From the NCBI GenBank assembly GCA_002407045.1, contig DHKB01000028.1, positions 987 to 44,874 on the forward strand: 43,888 nucleotides of DNA, in the 5' to 3' direction. The position numbers and the translations under genes are program-made. This document shows, one piece after another, positions 26,720-35,451 of this stretch. The notes beneath the pieces are model-generated. The model ran no database searches and was not told the origin of the DNA. It was given only the letters and a program-made list of their open reading frames with translations. The number at the start of each line of letters is the position of its first letter. The stretch's first letter is position 1. The stretch is from Candidatus Bruticola papionis. GTDB lineage: Bacteria; Vulcanimicrobiota; Xenobia; Xenobiales; Xenobiaceae.

Positions 26720-27081
26720 TAGAACTGAGCCCTCGCCTTATCGCTAGTATGCACAGGCTGCCAAGCTCCGCCGCGGCTGTCCTTTTTGAGCCCCAGAGGA
26801 TCGGCAAATAGTTTTACACAAATGGCAAACGGAGTGACACATATCCAATAAAATACGGTCAATAAAATTCTGGCTTGGAAAGTGGCTGCTCTAGCGACCC
26901 AGCTTTTCCAACGTTCCCAAAGAGACATTTTTTGCGGGCTTTCTTGTCCCGCCAAATTGTCGGCATGTACATAATCAGGTTTAGTCTGCATAAGCCAAAA
27001 CATTTCCCCACCGCCAATTAAACCCTTTTTTTTGCTCGTCCAACTTCTTGGATAGCTATATTTGCTCTCCTCTTTTAGCAT
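26719..27081 (-). CDS. SxtJ-like small membrane protein
   Basis: 120 aa with a central-to-C-terminal membrane segment (about 75-96: ARILLTVFYWICVTPFAICV) followed by KLFADPLGLKKD. The pairing of an aromatic membrane helix ending VTPfaicvkL and a conserved D-P-L-x-L-x-x-D tail resembles SxtJ-family proteins that sit beside carbamoyltransferases; I infer that from memory of the family. The N-terminal 35 residues are Lys/Ser/Gly-rich. The start is not certain: the ATG at 27081 has no clear ribosome binding site, and later ATGs (residues 27 and 31) are possible. The stop overlaps the carbamoyltransferase start by one base. Confidence 0.6.
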   Translation of the reverse strand: MLKEESKYSYPRSWTSKKKGLIGGGEMFWLMQTKPDYVHADNLAGQESPQKMSLWERWKSWVARAATFQARILLTVFYWICVTPFAICVKLFADPLGLKKDSRGGAWQPVHTSDKARAQF

Positions 27082-27122
27082 GGTGCCACGAGCTTATGGC
27101 CAATGGTTATAGAACTAAAATA

Positions 27123-27156
27123 AAAGAAGCACAGCTCTAAGGAACTGCGCTTCTTT
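27123..27156 (-). terminator. Terminator of the xanthine dehydrogenase genes
   Basis: AAAGAAGC (27123-27130) and CAG pair with CTG and GCTTCTTT (27149-27156), with one mismatch; TTTATTTTAG follows on the minus strand. It lies 36-69 bases after the stop at 27192. Confidence 0.8.
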
Positions 27157-27191
27157 ACTTTTTATATAGGTAGTTGTTATAAGTTCAACAA

Positions 27192-30068
27192 CTAGTCGAT
27201 TTTGCCCATAGCTTTGAGAATGCGTTCAGCGGTGAAAGGCCAATCGCGTACCCAAACGCCGACAGCGTCGTGAATAGCTTCAGCTATACAAGGAGCTGCG
27301 CCGTTGCAAGTAATTTCAGAAATGGACTTGGCACCGAAAGGACCGAGCGGATCGTCGGTAGGAACCAATTCCGAAACGAAGGTTTCGGGTACATCCAAAA
27401 TCATGGGCACTTTATAGTCGGTAAAATCAGTCGTCAAGCAACGGCCGGTTTCTTTATCATAAATCATCTCTTCGGAGAGAGAGTGACCGATAGTCTTCAA
27501 GACGCCACCGTACATTTGACCGATAGCCAATTCGGGGTTGATAGGCGTACCACAGTCTTCCAAGCAGAAGTACTTTTGTACTTTAACTTCACCAGTGCGT
27601 TTATTGACAGCTACTTGAGCAAAGTGAGCACCGTAAGGGAAGGAAGCTTTATCGACAATAAAGTGACCATAAGCCATAAGTTGACCACAGCCATCACCTT
27701 GCTCAGCATAATGAGCAATTTGGGCAAAAGTAATAGACTTGCTCTTGCCTTTAACTGTACCGTGGTGAACAATTTGCAAGTTTTCAACAGGCTCGTCAAG
27801 CAGCTTGGAAGCCACTTCTAAAATGCGAGCTTTCATATTTAAAGCCGCATTTTTGACAGCACCACCGCTGAAGAAAGTACCACTGGAAGCGTAAGCACCT
27901 ACGTCGAAAGGTGTTACGTCAGTATCGCCAGAGAGAATGGCCACATCTTCCATGTCGACATTCAAAATTTCAGCTACAAATTTGCAACTGACAGTATCTA
28001 AACCGGTGCCCAAATCGGTACCACCGGAAAGGACGATAAAAGTACCGTCGCTGAGCATACGCACTTCGGCATTGGCCGAATCGAGACCAGGTAAGCCAGA
28101 TCCTTGCTGTACGATGGCAAAACCTTTACCTATAGCGATATCAGGATCGTTGCTGACTTCTTTTTTGCCCCACTCGATAAGCTCACGACCGCGCTCCAAA
28201 GCCTTACCTAAACCGCAAGACTGAATAGTTTCGGCCTGACCTTCGCGACCTTCACCTAAGCTCTTCAAAATTTCCAACTTAGTGCCAACATGGACACGAT
28301 TCTTTTCGATAACGTCCATGTGGTCGAGACCTAAGCGGTCGGAGATTTCGGCTACGGCTAATTGCAAAGCGAAAGAGCCCTTAGGAGCGCCATATCCTTG
28401 ATAAGCGCCAGTAGTAGCAATATTAGAGTACCAAGTATCTACGTTGAAGGCCATATTAGGACAATCAAACAGAGGTAAAGACTTGGAGCAAGCATTCATA
28501 GGTACGGTCAAACAGTGAGCACCGTAAGGGCCGGTATTGGCTTGCACATCCATGTAGATAGCGGTAATGGTACCATCTTTTTTAGCGCCGACTTTACAAC
28601 GTACTTTGGCTACGTGACGAGTACGAGAAGCGATAAACTCTTCTTCTCTGGTAAAGCGCTGATAAATGGGACGACCAGTAATCCAGGTTAAGTAAGCGCA
28701 AACTTCTTCAAGAACGATGTCTTGTTTGGCACCGAAGCCGCCACCTACGCGCTCTTTAATAACGCGAATATTGTTTTGCTTGGTCTTAATAATGCTGGCC
28801 ACAATACGACGCAAATGCCAAGGCACTTGAGTGGAAGCATGAATGATTAAGCGGTCGCCGTCCATGTGGGTATAAACCACGTGAGGCTCAACGGGAGTGC
28901 ACTGAATCTGGCAGCAATCGTACCAATTGTCCACAATTTCATCAGCTTCGGTGAAACCTTTATCGACGTCGCCAATGCCAGCATGGACGCTAGAAGCTAA
29001 GTTGCGGTGTGGATCGCCGTGAATGGGAAATTGGTAAATAACTTCACCGTCACGAGGATCGGCATTTTTGTTATACTCTTCCAAATTATCGGGAGCACCG
29101 CAAATATAAGTAACTTTGGCTTTGTGGACAATAGGAGCACCAGGAGCCTTAGCTTCATCGGCCGTTAAGACGAAAGGCAAAACTTCGTATTCAACCTTAA
29201 TGCGCTTTTCAGCTTCGATGGCCGCATCCATATTTTCAGCCACAATAGCAGCCACGCGATCGCCAACGTGACGCACTTTGTCGCCAATAAGCTTGCGATC
29301 GTAAGGAGAAGGCTCGGGGAAACCTTGACCGGCTTGGTTGTAGTGAACATCAGGGCAATTTTCGTGAGTTAAAATATAAACTACACCGGGAACTTTTAAA
29401 GCTTCAGAAGTGTCGATAGACTTAATGTAAGCGTGAGCGTAAGGAGAACGCATCATACGCAATACGCAAGCATTGGGATCGACGGCATCTTCCACATAAG
29501 CTTTTTGGCCGCGCACCAATTTAGGGCTGTCAATTTTACGAGCGGGCTTACCGACCACGCGCTTACCTTCAGCGTAAGAAGGAGCCACTACGCAAGTAAA
29601 GTTGGGATCATTTTTGCGCTTGACAGCCAAGCGAATAGCGTCATAGAACTGCTGGTAACCGTTGCAACGGCAGAAGATACCAGACATGGCGTCCTTTATT
29701 TCCTCGTCGGTAGGATTGGGATGACGCTCTAAAAGTTCTTCAATACAACAAACTACAGCCGCGCTGCAATAGCCACATTGTACTACGCCGACATCAACTA
29801 AAGCCGACTGAATGGCGCTCAAAGTGCGTTGTTTAGAATAATACTCAACTGTGCAAACTTCTTGACCGTCTAACTGGGCAGCCAACAAAATACAAGAGTT
29901 GACTAAACGTCCATTAAAACGGATAGCACAAGCGCCGCAAGTTCCTTCGCCGTTACAGCCGTTACGAATAGAAGTAACATTGATACGGCGCAAAAAGGCA
30001 TCGGCGCGTTCGCGAGGCTCGACCTCAGCCTGCTGTTCTCTGCCATTTAAAAGAAAAGTAATTTTCAT
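27192..30068 (-). CDS. Xanthine dehydrogenase-type molybdenum hydroxylase, fused [2Fe-2S] and molybdopterin subunits
   Basis: 958 aa; the iron-sulfur and catalytic parts of a xanthine dehydrogenase-family enzyme in one chain. The N-terminal plant-type ferredoxin has Cys38, Cys44, Cys47 and Cys59; the second cluster is Cys98, Cys101, Cys133, Cys135 (QCGYC ... FCRCNGYQQ). The rest (about 170-958) is the molybdopterin domain, with GGGFGAKQD, QGYGAPKGSF and the late GPFGAKSISEIT containing the active-site Glu. The single-chain form and length resemble the selenium-dependent xanthine dehydrogenases (YgfN/XdhD type). The proximal Cys spacing is C-x5-C rather than the usual C-x4-C. It is 19 bases after the FAD subunit gene. 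ATG at 30068 is chosen; the extra 24 upstream residues overlap that gene's end. Confidence 0.92.
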   Translation of the reverse strand: MKITFLLNGREQQAEVEPRERADAFLRRINVTSIRNGCNGEGTCGACAIRFNGRLVNSCILLAAQLDGQEVCTVEYYSKQRTLSAIQSALVDVGVVQCGYCSAAVVCCIEELLERHPNPTDEEIKDAMSGIFCRCNGYQQFYDAIRLAVKRKNDPNFTCVVAPSYAEGKRVVGKPARKIDSPKLVRGQKAYVEDAVDPNACVLRMMRSPYAHAYIKSIDTSEALKVPGVVYILTHENCPDVHYNQAGQGFPEPSPYDRKLIGDKVRHVGDRVAAIVAENMDAAIEAEKRIKVEYEVLPFVLTADEAKAPGAPIVHKAKVTYICGAPDNLEEYNKNADPRDGEVIYQFPIHGDPHRNLASSVHAGIGDVDKGFTEADEIVDNWYDCCQIQCTPVEPHVVYTHMDGDRLIIHASTQVPWHLRRIVASIIKTKQNNIRVIKERVGGGFGAKQDIVLEEVCAYLTWITGRPIYQRFTREEEFIASRTRHVAKVRCKVGAKKDGTITAIYMDVQANTGPYGAHCLTVPMNACSKSLPLFDCPNMAFNVDTWYSNIATTGAYQGYGAPKGSFALQLAVAEISDRLGLDHMDVIEKNRVHVGTKLEILKSLGEGREGQAETIQSCGLGKALERGRELIEWGKKEVSNDPDIAIGKGFAIVQQGSGLPGLDSANAEVRMLSDGTFIVLSGGTDLGTGLDTVSCKFVAEILNVDMEDVAILSGDTDVTPFDVGAYASSGTFFSGGAVKNAALNMKARILEVASKLLDEPVENLQIVHHGTVKGKSKSITFAQIAHYAEQGDGCGQLMAYGHFIVDKASFPYGAHFAQVAVNKRTGEVKVQKYFCLEDCGTPINPELAIGQMYGGVLKTIGHSLSEEMIYDKETGRCLTTDFTDYKVPMILDVPETFVSELVPTDDPLGPFGAKSISEITCNGAAPCIAEAIHDAVGVWVRDWPFTAERILKAMGKID

Positions 30069-30087
30069 ATTTTTTTTGTACGACTCC

Positions 30088-30918
30088 CTAAAGTTGACCA
30101 AAAGCTTTATAGACAGTCCAGGCGGCGATCTGAGCGCCAACTTCTTGTTTGAAAGCTACGCCACCGCGAATATCAGCAATGGGCTTCAACAAAGGACGAA
30201 TTTGTTTTACTAAAGCATCGCGCTCAGGCAAAGAAGCACCCTTCAAGCTCTTCTCTATCTCAGTTAAATGTACTGGATGAGCAGCTACTCCACCCATAAC
30301 TAAGCGGACATCTTCGATTTTATCAGCTTCACCCTTGACGACGGCATAAGCGGCTAAAATGGAAATATCATTTTGAGTGCGTACGTAACGACGAGAAGCG
30401 AACTTTCTAGCTCCCATTTCCGAAGAAATGCGCACATTTAAAATCAAATCTTGAGGATCGCCATTTTCATTATATTCGGCGATATCAACAATATAAGTGC
30501 TGCCGTCGACTTTCATAAGCTCAACTTTGACATCTAAAGCCAAAAGCATAGAAGCCAAGTTGCAAGTAGCTCCGCGCAAAGCGATATTACCGCCTACTGT
30601 AGCCATATTGCGAATGTTGCGGTTTACCATATAAGCGGCCGCTTCTTTGATAGCCGGGAAAACGCTCTCACTCTCTAAAAGCTCTTGGTGAGTAACACCA
30701 GCACCGATAATAAGTTCGGAATCGGTCAGCTCTATCTTATTTAAGCCTAAAGCTGACAAACTAATTAAAGCCTTAGCTTGCTTTTCTTCAGGAACTTCCT
30801 TGGCATAGGTGAGAGTATTGAGTATGGTGCCGCCTCCCAAGTAGGCAGACAAGCCGAGACGGTGGCGCAAGCTGACCGCCTCCTGCACGCTGGACGGCTT
30901 ATGAAATTCGCTAAACAA
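30088..30918 (-). CDS. Xanthine dehydrogenase-type FAD-binding subunit
   Basis: 276-aa FAD-binding medium subunit (CO dehydrogenase flavoprotein-like) that passes electrons from the molybdenum/iron-sulfur subunit to NAD or another acceptor. Features: SAYLGGGTILN (about 24-34), the FAD motif of the family, and ATVGGNIALRGATCNLASMLLAL (about 110-132), the second signature. The TTG start at 30918 is well supported by GGGAGG 7 bases upstream. It precedes the large catalytic gene. The leader contains a terminator-like hairpin. Confidence 0.9.
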   Translation of the reverse strand: MFSEFHKPSSVQEAVSLRHRLGLSAYLGGGTILNTLTYAKEVPEEKQAKALISLSALGLNKIELTDSELIIGAGVTHQELLESESVFPAIKEAAAYMVNRNIRNMATVGGNIALRGATCNLASMLLALDVKVELMKVDGSTYIVDIAEYNENGDPQDLILNVRISSEMGARKFASRRYVRTQNDISILAAYAVVKGEADKIEDVRLVMGGVAAHPVHLTEIEKSLKGASLPERDALVKQIRPLLKPIADIRGGVAFKQEVGAQIAAWTVYKAFGQL

Positions 30919-30950
30919 AATAAAACCTCCCGAGGAAGATGGGTCGGAAC

Positions 30951-31021
30951 AAAAAGTCTCTTTTTGCCCTCTTTCTTTTGTGCGTCAAGGGTGCAATACC
31001 TGCCTAAATAAGAGACTTTTT
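30951..31021. promoter_or_regulatory. Terminator-like hairpin upstream of the xanthine dehydrogenase genes
   Basis: Perfect 12-bp stem AAAAAGTCTCTT (30951-30962) / AAGAGACTTTTT (31010-31021) with a 47-base loop and T-rich ends on both strands. On the minus strand it lies between the small HExxH gene (ending 31184) and the FAD subunit (starting 30918), so it either ends the upstream operon or controls read-through into the dehydrogenase genes. Confidence 0.55.
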
Positions 31022-31183
31022 TATATACTACTCGTTGTATAAACTCGAGAACATCGCATTTTTGAGCTATCGATAGCCTTAGCTCGATAGACTCCGTGAA
31101 ATAATACTATTAAGTAAAATTTGCGCTTGCTCACAGCAGTTAGAGTTTTAACTATATATGGCAAAACTTATAATTATTGATAT

Positions 31184-31609
31184 TTAGCTCCAGATACAAT
31201 TGCAAGCAAAAACTATAGCTGCTAATTCGCTATGTTCAATTTGACGCTTACTGGCCAAAATATGAAAAAGTTCGTGAGCTAAGACGAGCCTTTTAGGCCA
31301 ATCATCTACAGTTTTTTTTACTCCCAAAGCTATAGCGCTTTTAGACAAAAAAGTTAGAGCTTCCCTATCCAGATAGACTCTTTTTTCATTAGACACTACT
31401 CGTCCCCAAACTAGCAAACCTGGCACACTTAAAGGCTTGTATTCAACGGCAAAACCAAGCCGACGCAAAGCGGCCTCCGGTTCTGATGTTTGCTCAGAGC
31501 CAAAAATTGAAGCCTGTCTTTGAGCCACTTGCCATTGGGCTGAGCTATATTGGCCATGCGGATCCCAAATGGCCAAGAATTTACTAATTAAGGACAAAGG
31601 CACAGCCAT
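31184..31609 (-). CDS. Small HExxH metallopeptidase-like protein
   Basis: 141 aa. The zinc-peptidase motif HELFH (about residues 112-116, RLVLAHELFHIL) is followed by a Glu in SELAAIVFA, the pattern of ImmA/IrrE-type (M78-like) peptidases, although the N-terminal helical part (1-70) is not clearly that family. Its stop-start spacing to the hydantoinase gene is one base, so it is co-translated. A regulatory protease (for example cleaving a repressor) would be consistent with M78 peptidases; the assignment to a family is inference, the HExxH motif is direct. Confidence 0.6.
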   Translation of the reverse strand: MAVPLSLISKFLAIWDPHGQYSSAQWQVAQRQASIFGSEQTSEPEAALRRLGFAVEYKPLSVPGLLVWGRVVSNEKRVYLDREALTFLSKSAIALGVKKTVDDWPKRLVLAHELFHILASKRQIEHSELAAIVFACNCIWS

Positions 31610-31610
31610 T

Positions 31611-33875
31611 TTAATTGTTTTTTTCGACTATAGCCAAAACTTTTTCGTCTTCAGGCAAATTACCTAATTCGCTAGCAGCTAATTCCAACATTTGCTCAGC
31701 TTTAACTAAAGTGCTTAAATCACACATTTTGTGACCAGCGACCAAATGCAAAGACGGAAGCAGAGCGCCTGCGTCGCCATAAGAAGTGTAATCGCGCAAA
31801 ATCTTTTCTAAGAAACCATGCAAGTTGCCTACAGTTCCTATTTCGACTAAAGCTCCTGGCCTTTGCAACCTGGCAGAGCCGAAAACATCAGTTACCCAAA
31901 TGGTAGTTTCCTTTTTCTTAAAGAGGCCGAAGAAAATTCTGCGCTCTAACTCGCTTTTGTATACGTAATAAAAATTGGTATGGCCTAACAGTGTGTAAGT
32001 ATTGCCCGGCTGGCCTGACGTCTTTAGCACTTCTAAGCGCTCTGCTTCACTGACTTCTTGGCCGCTGCGCGAGCTCTTATTGGAAAAAGCGATAGCTCCT
32101 TGGGCTATAGCTCGCACTAAGTTCTTCTGGGCATCTACTTCTACAGTTACTTCCACACTGTCAGCCTCGGCGCCCATCTTTATGACCGCTTGCTCAGCTT
32201 GACGGCGCAAATTCTGTAAATCAGCAGGTGTAGGATCGACAATACTGCGTTCTATACATTCGCGCACCATAGCTAAAGCCGCGCCTATAGCAGAAATAAC
32301 TTCAGCTCGCTGGGCCAATTCAAAAGGCAAACCCAATTTACTGGCCACAAAAGGCACTATAGCTGCACAGCCTCCGCCACCACCGATGAGCTTTAAGCGT
32401 CGATCTTCCATTTTGTAGTCGGATATTAATTTTTTTAAAGTAGGGATAATAATTTCCGACGCTTTATGCAACGCCGCCCAAGCCCAAGCCTGAGCGCTCT
32501 CAGCTTGAGCTTGATCATCCCAAACTGAAGCGTTTAAATTGGCCATAGCGCTTGTTTTTTGGGCGGCTGCCCACTTTTGCCAGGCAGCTACCGGCGGGCG
32601 CTCCCCCTTGGCTTGTAGATATTGGCCCAAAGAGGCAAAAGCTGCCGCTGCAAATTTAGCGTTGCCGGAAGAATAGCCACCTTTAGGAATTAAGCCCAAA
32701 ATATTGGCCGCGCAAGTAGAAGTGAGAGCATATTCTTGGCCTGAAGGCGTTTGTACTACAAAATAAGGATGATCACCAGCAAAAGGTGATACTTCTTTTA
32801 TTTTCAGATCTGAAGCTTTTAAAGAATTAGTCTCGCTTTCCGGAGCAAAAGCGCAATAAGTATATCCAGCCAAATGAGCGCTGCGCGGCCCAATTTGCAA
32901 GCCGTTCAGCCAGCCGACCATTGATCCTCCGGCTACTCCCAAAGTGCGGCTATCCAAAGTGCGCAAATAAGTGTCGCGCCCGCCGACAGTAGCTGATTTC
33001 ACCGCCGCATGGCCATCTTTAATCATGCAAATATCGGTGCTGGTGCCGCCTACTTCCAAAAAGAGCGCATCTGAAGCTTTTAAAAACATTAAACAAGCGG
33101 CAATACCGGCGGCCGGCCCAGATAAAAGTGTCAGTACGGGGCGGCGTTGTACTTCATCAATGCCCATAACGCCGCCATCAGAGCGCATAACCATGAGTGG
33201 CGCTTTAACTTGCTGGCTTTCCAAGGCACCTTTAGTCATAAGCGCCGTGGCGATCATTTTGGGCAAAATGCTGGCATTAAAGACGGCGGTCTGGGTGCGA
33301 GCGCTTAAACCATAAAGGCCAGACATTTCATGAGTCGCGCAAACCGGTATTCCCGCTTGGCAAGCAGCATGAACAATTTTTAGTTCACCTTGAGGATCAT
33401 CTACGGAAAAGCCTTCAGCAGCCACAATGGCTCCAACTTGCTCAGACTTAAATTCTTTAAGTTTAGCCTCTAAATCAGTGGTAAAATTAGCTGCTTGCGG
33501 ATCGAGTACAGCAGAAATGGTGTGTAAAAATTTGCCAGGAGCCAACTCTATGTCGCCCACATGAGTATCGCTTTTGACTTTTACAGCTTCTAAACCGTTG
33601 GCTAAAGCGATAATGCCAACTTTAGCTACATCACCTTCCAAAAGTGCGTTAGTAGCTTGCGTAGTACTGTGAGCTAAAAAGACAATTTCGGCGTCCTTAG
33701 GCAAAAGAGCACACAGACCGCGAAAAGCTTCAATAATGCCGGCCGCCACACCCTGAGCATGAGTATGCGTAGTAGGAGCGACACAGTGGGCGCTCACTTG
33801 CAAAGTATCGTTGTCGATAGCTACAGCATGGGTAAAGGTGCCGCCGACGTCAATGCCTACACGAAATTTACTCAC
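31611..33875 (-). CDS. Hydantoinase/oxoprolinase family protein
   Basis: 754-aa ATP-dependent cyclic-amide hydrolase-like protein. The N-terminal Hydant_A_N motif VGIDVGGTFTHAVAID is at 6-21, and the ATPase-type LSGPAAGIAA with EVGGTSTDICM lies about 250-285. The glycine-rich LIGGGGGCAA is near 490-500. Family members open hydantoins, 5-oxoproline or N-methylhydantoin with ATP; substrate here is unknown but the permease upstream and xanthine dehydrogenase downstream suggest a purine- or hydantoin-derived compound. The second (HyuB) subunit is not next to it. GTG start; GAGG about 8 bases upstream. It follows the permease gene by 125 bases, which contain a GC-rich hairpin. Confidence 0.88.
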   Translation of the reverse strand: MSKFRVGIDVGGTFTHAVAIDNDTLQVSAHCVAPTTHTHAQGVAAGIIEAFRGLCALLPKDAEIVFLAHSTTQATNALLEGDVAKVGIIALANGLEAVKVKSDTHVGDIELAPGKFLHTISAVLDPQAANFTTDLEAKLKEFKSEQVGAIVAAEGFSVDDPQGELKIVHAACQAGIPVCATHEMSGLYGLSARTQTAVFNASILPKMIATALMTKGALESQQVKAPLMVMRSDGGVMGIDEVQRRPVLTLLSGPAAGIAACLMFLKASDALFLEVGGTSTDICMIKDGHAAVKSATVGGRDTYLRTLDSRTLGVAGGSMVGWLNGLQIGPRSAHLAGYTYCAFAPESETNSLKASDLKIKEVSPFAGDHPYFVVQTPSGQEYALTSTCAANILGLIPKGGYSSGNAKFAAAAFASLGQYLQAKGERPPVAAWQKWAAAQKTSAMANLNASVWDDQAQAESAQAWAWAALHKASEIIIPTLKKLISDYKMEDRRLKLIGGGGGCAAIVPFVASKLGLPFELAQRAEVISAIGAALAMVRECIERSIVDPTPADLQNLRRQAEQAVIKMGAEADSVEVTVEVDAQKNLVRAIAQGAIAFSNKSSRSGQEVSEAERLEVLKTSGQPGNTYTLLGHTNFYYVYKSELERRIFFGLFKKKETTIWVTDVFGSARLQRPGALVEIGTVGNLHGFLEKILRDYTSYGDAGALLPSLHLVAGHKMCDLSTLVKAEQMLELAASELGNLPEDEKVLAIVEKNN

Positions 33876-33923
33876 AATCTTTACCTCTACTTTTTAGCTT
33901 ATTTTCTGGTGAAGGAGATAAGC

Positions 33924-33952
33924 GGCCAGCCCCTGACTGTGCTGGGCTGGCC
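33924..33952. repeat. GC-rich hairpin between permease and hydantoinase genes
   Basis: Perfect 9-bp stem GGCCAGCCC (33924-33932) / GGGCTGGCC (33944-33952), loop 11 bases, not followed by T residues. It sits in the message between two co-directional genes and may stabilise or process it. Confidence 0.5.
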
Positions 33953-34000
33953 ACAACATATAAATGGCTGCCGTGGAGGCGGCACCTTAGATGCGTTTTT

Positions 34001-35299
34001 TTAGGGAGTCCAACTTAAAGCTTTGGCTACGAAAGCGGCCCACAACAGAGCAACAACAACAAAAGCCCACACATAAGGCAAAGTGGCCTTAAGCAATTTT
34101 TCGGCGCCCACCTTGGTAAATTGAGCTAACCAAACGTTGTGCGTATTGGTTGGGTCACACACGCCTTGCACTTGGCCTACACCAAAGAAAGCAGCCAAAA
34201 TTGCCGTTGGCGCCATTAAATTGCTGCCCAACAATATACTGGCTACACCAGCGCCTAAACCATACATATTGAGTGGGCCGCGATAGAGAGCCAAAGGAGC
34301 CAAAACGGAAAAGACGAGCACAAAAGAGAGCGGGCGGCCAGGAATAACAGCGGCCAAGATGGGAGCCATTACAGCTTTAGTGGGTTCGGCAGTCATAGCC
34401 CCCAAGCACATACCTAAGCCAACAAACAGGCCCAAAACTGGAGCTACATCTTTTAAGCCTTCCAAAACAGCAGCACTTAAATTATTGACACAGCGACGCG
34501 GATCGGTAGTCAAAACGCCCCATAAGATACCAACAATAAAGGCCGGAATGATGGGCATACCAAAGCAAAAAATTAAAGCGATAGGTAAAATAGGCGTTAA
34601 AAGAGCCGCCAAGGGAACTTTAGTTTTGGGCAACTCAGCACTTTGGGCCCAGTTGAAGCTGCCACGTTCGCGATACATACCGACACCCAAATAAACTAAA
34701 GTAGTTAAAGCAAACAAAGCGCCGTAAGCGACAACATATTCTTGCACCACCGCTTGGGGCAGCTTCAAAACATCCAAATAGAAGCCCAGATTGGCCGGAT
34801 TGAAAATGCCTCCCAAAGCAATAGCAAAAAGCATCAAACCAGCCGCCAACTCAGCAGAAATGCCCACGCCAATCATGATAGGCAATACCAAAGAGCCAAT
34901 CATAATAACTGCTCCCAGGCCAGTAACTGAAGTAAAGCAAACAGCAGTTATAAAAGTGAGCAATACAGCCAGCCAAGTTTTATGGCGGCCAGCATATTCA
35001 GCAGCTAAACTAATTAAGTGAGCGGCAATACCGTTGCGCATAACTACTTGAGAAAGAATGGAACCAAAAGCAGCAAACATAATCGCTTGCGATAATTTGA
35101 CAGAGCCTTGAGTTATAACGGTATCAAAAATAAATTGGGCAAAGGTTCCCTCCCCTTGTGTCCAATCATAAGCACAACCGGAAATAAGGCCTACAGTTAC
35201 AGCCATAGCCGGTAGGGCCAAGAGAGCGGGCAATTTGCGACTCATCATTAAAGCCGCGAAGACAAAAAATACTAAAATTATTAAAATACCGGCAAACAT
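34001..35299 (-). CDS. GntP/CitM-like (ion transporter superfamily) permease
   Basis: About 432 aa with 11-12 hydrophobic segments (for example MFAGILIILVFFVFAALM at the start, PIMIGVGISAELAAGLMLFAIALGG around 145-170, and PYVWAFVVVALLWAAFVAK at the end). The internal GLGAVIMIGSLVLP and CDPTNTHNVWLAQF segments match transporters of the IT superfamily that often sit beside hydantoinase genes. I infer import of an organic acid or cyclic amide. TTG at 35308 and ATG at 35299 are both possible; the ATG follows a GAAAG motif by about 9 bases and is preferred. It starts the leftward catabolic gene run. Confidence 0.78.
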   Translation of the reverse strand: MFAGILIILVFFVFAALMMSRKLPALLALPAMAVTVGLISGCAYDWTQGEGTFAQFIFDTVITQGSVKLSQAIMFAAFGSILSQVVMRNGIAAHLISLAAEYAGRHKTWLAVLLTFITAVCFTSVTGLGAVIMIGSLVLPIMIGVGISAELAAGLMLFAIALGGIFNPANLGFYLDVLKLPQAVVQEYVVAYGALFALTTLVYLGVGMYRERGSFNWAQSAELPKTKVPLAALLTPILPIALIFCFGMPIIPAFIVGILWGVLTTDPRRCVNNLSAAVLEGLKDVAPVLGLFVGLGMCLGAMTAEPTKAVMAPILAAVIPGRPLSFVLVFSVLAPLALYRGPLNMYGLGAGVASILLGSNLMAPTAILAAFFGVGQVQGVCDPTNTHNVWLAQFTKVGAEKLLKATLPYVWAFVVVALLWAAFVAKALSWTP

Positions 35300-35398
35300 A
35301 TGCAACAACTTTCACAAAAATCGGCTCCAGCTTCTATACTGAGCCATTGATCCCTATTTTGGCCAAAAGCTTTCAATTGGTGTAATCTAAATTAAAAA

Positions 35399-35424
35399 AG
35401 AGCTCGAATTTTTTTTCGCGCTCT
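35399..35424 (-). terminator. Terminator after uppS
   Basis: AGAGC(T)CGAA pairs with TTCG(C)GCTCT (35399-35408 with 35415-35424), followed on the minus strand by TTTTTT. It closes the rpsB-uppS operon. Confidence 0.7.
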
Positions 35425-35451
35425 CTAGAGGAATTGTCTATTTTTTTCTGC

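Noticed and set aside
27192..30068. Selenocysteine at an in-frame TGA in the molybdenum hydroxylase
   Set aside because: The frame is continuous with no in-frame TGA; selenium in this family is a labile ligand, not selenocysteine.
30919..31183. A purine riboswitch ahead of the xanthine dehydrogenase genes
   Set aside because: The purine aptamer core (the TATGG / CTAC loops and long P1 pairing) is not seen; only a terminator-like stem is clear.
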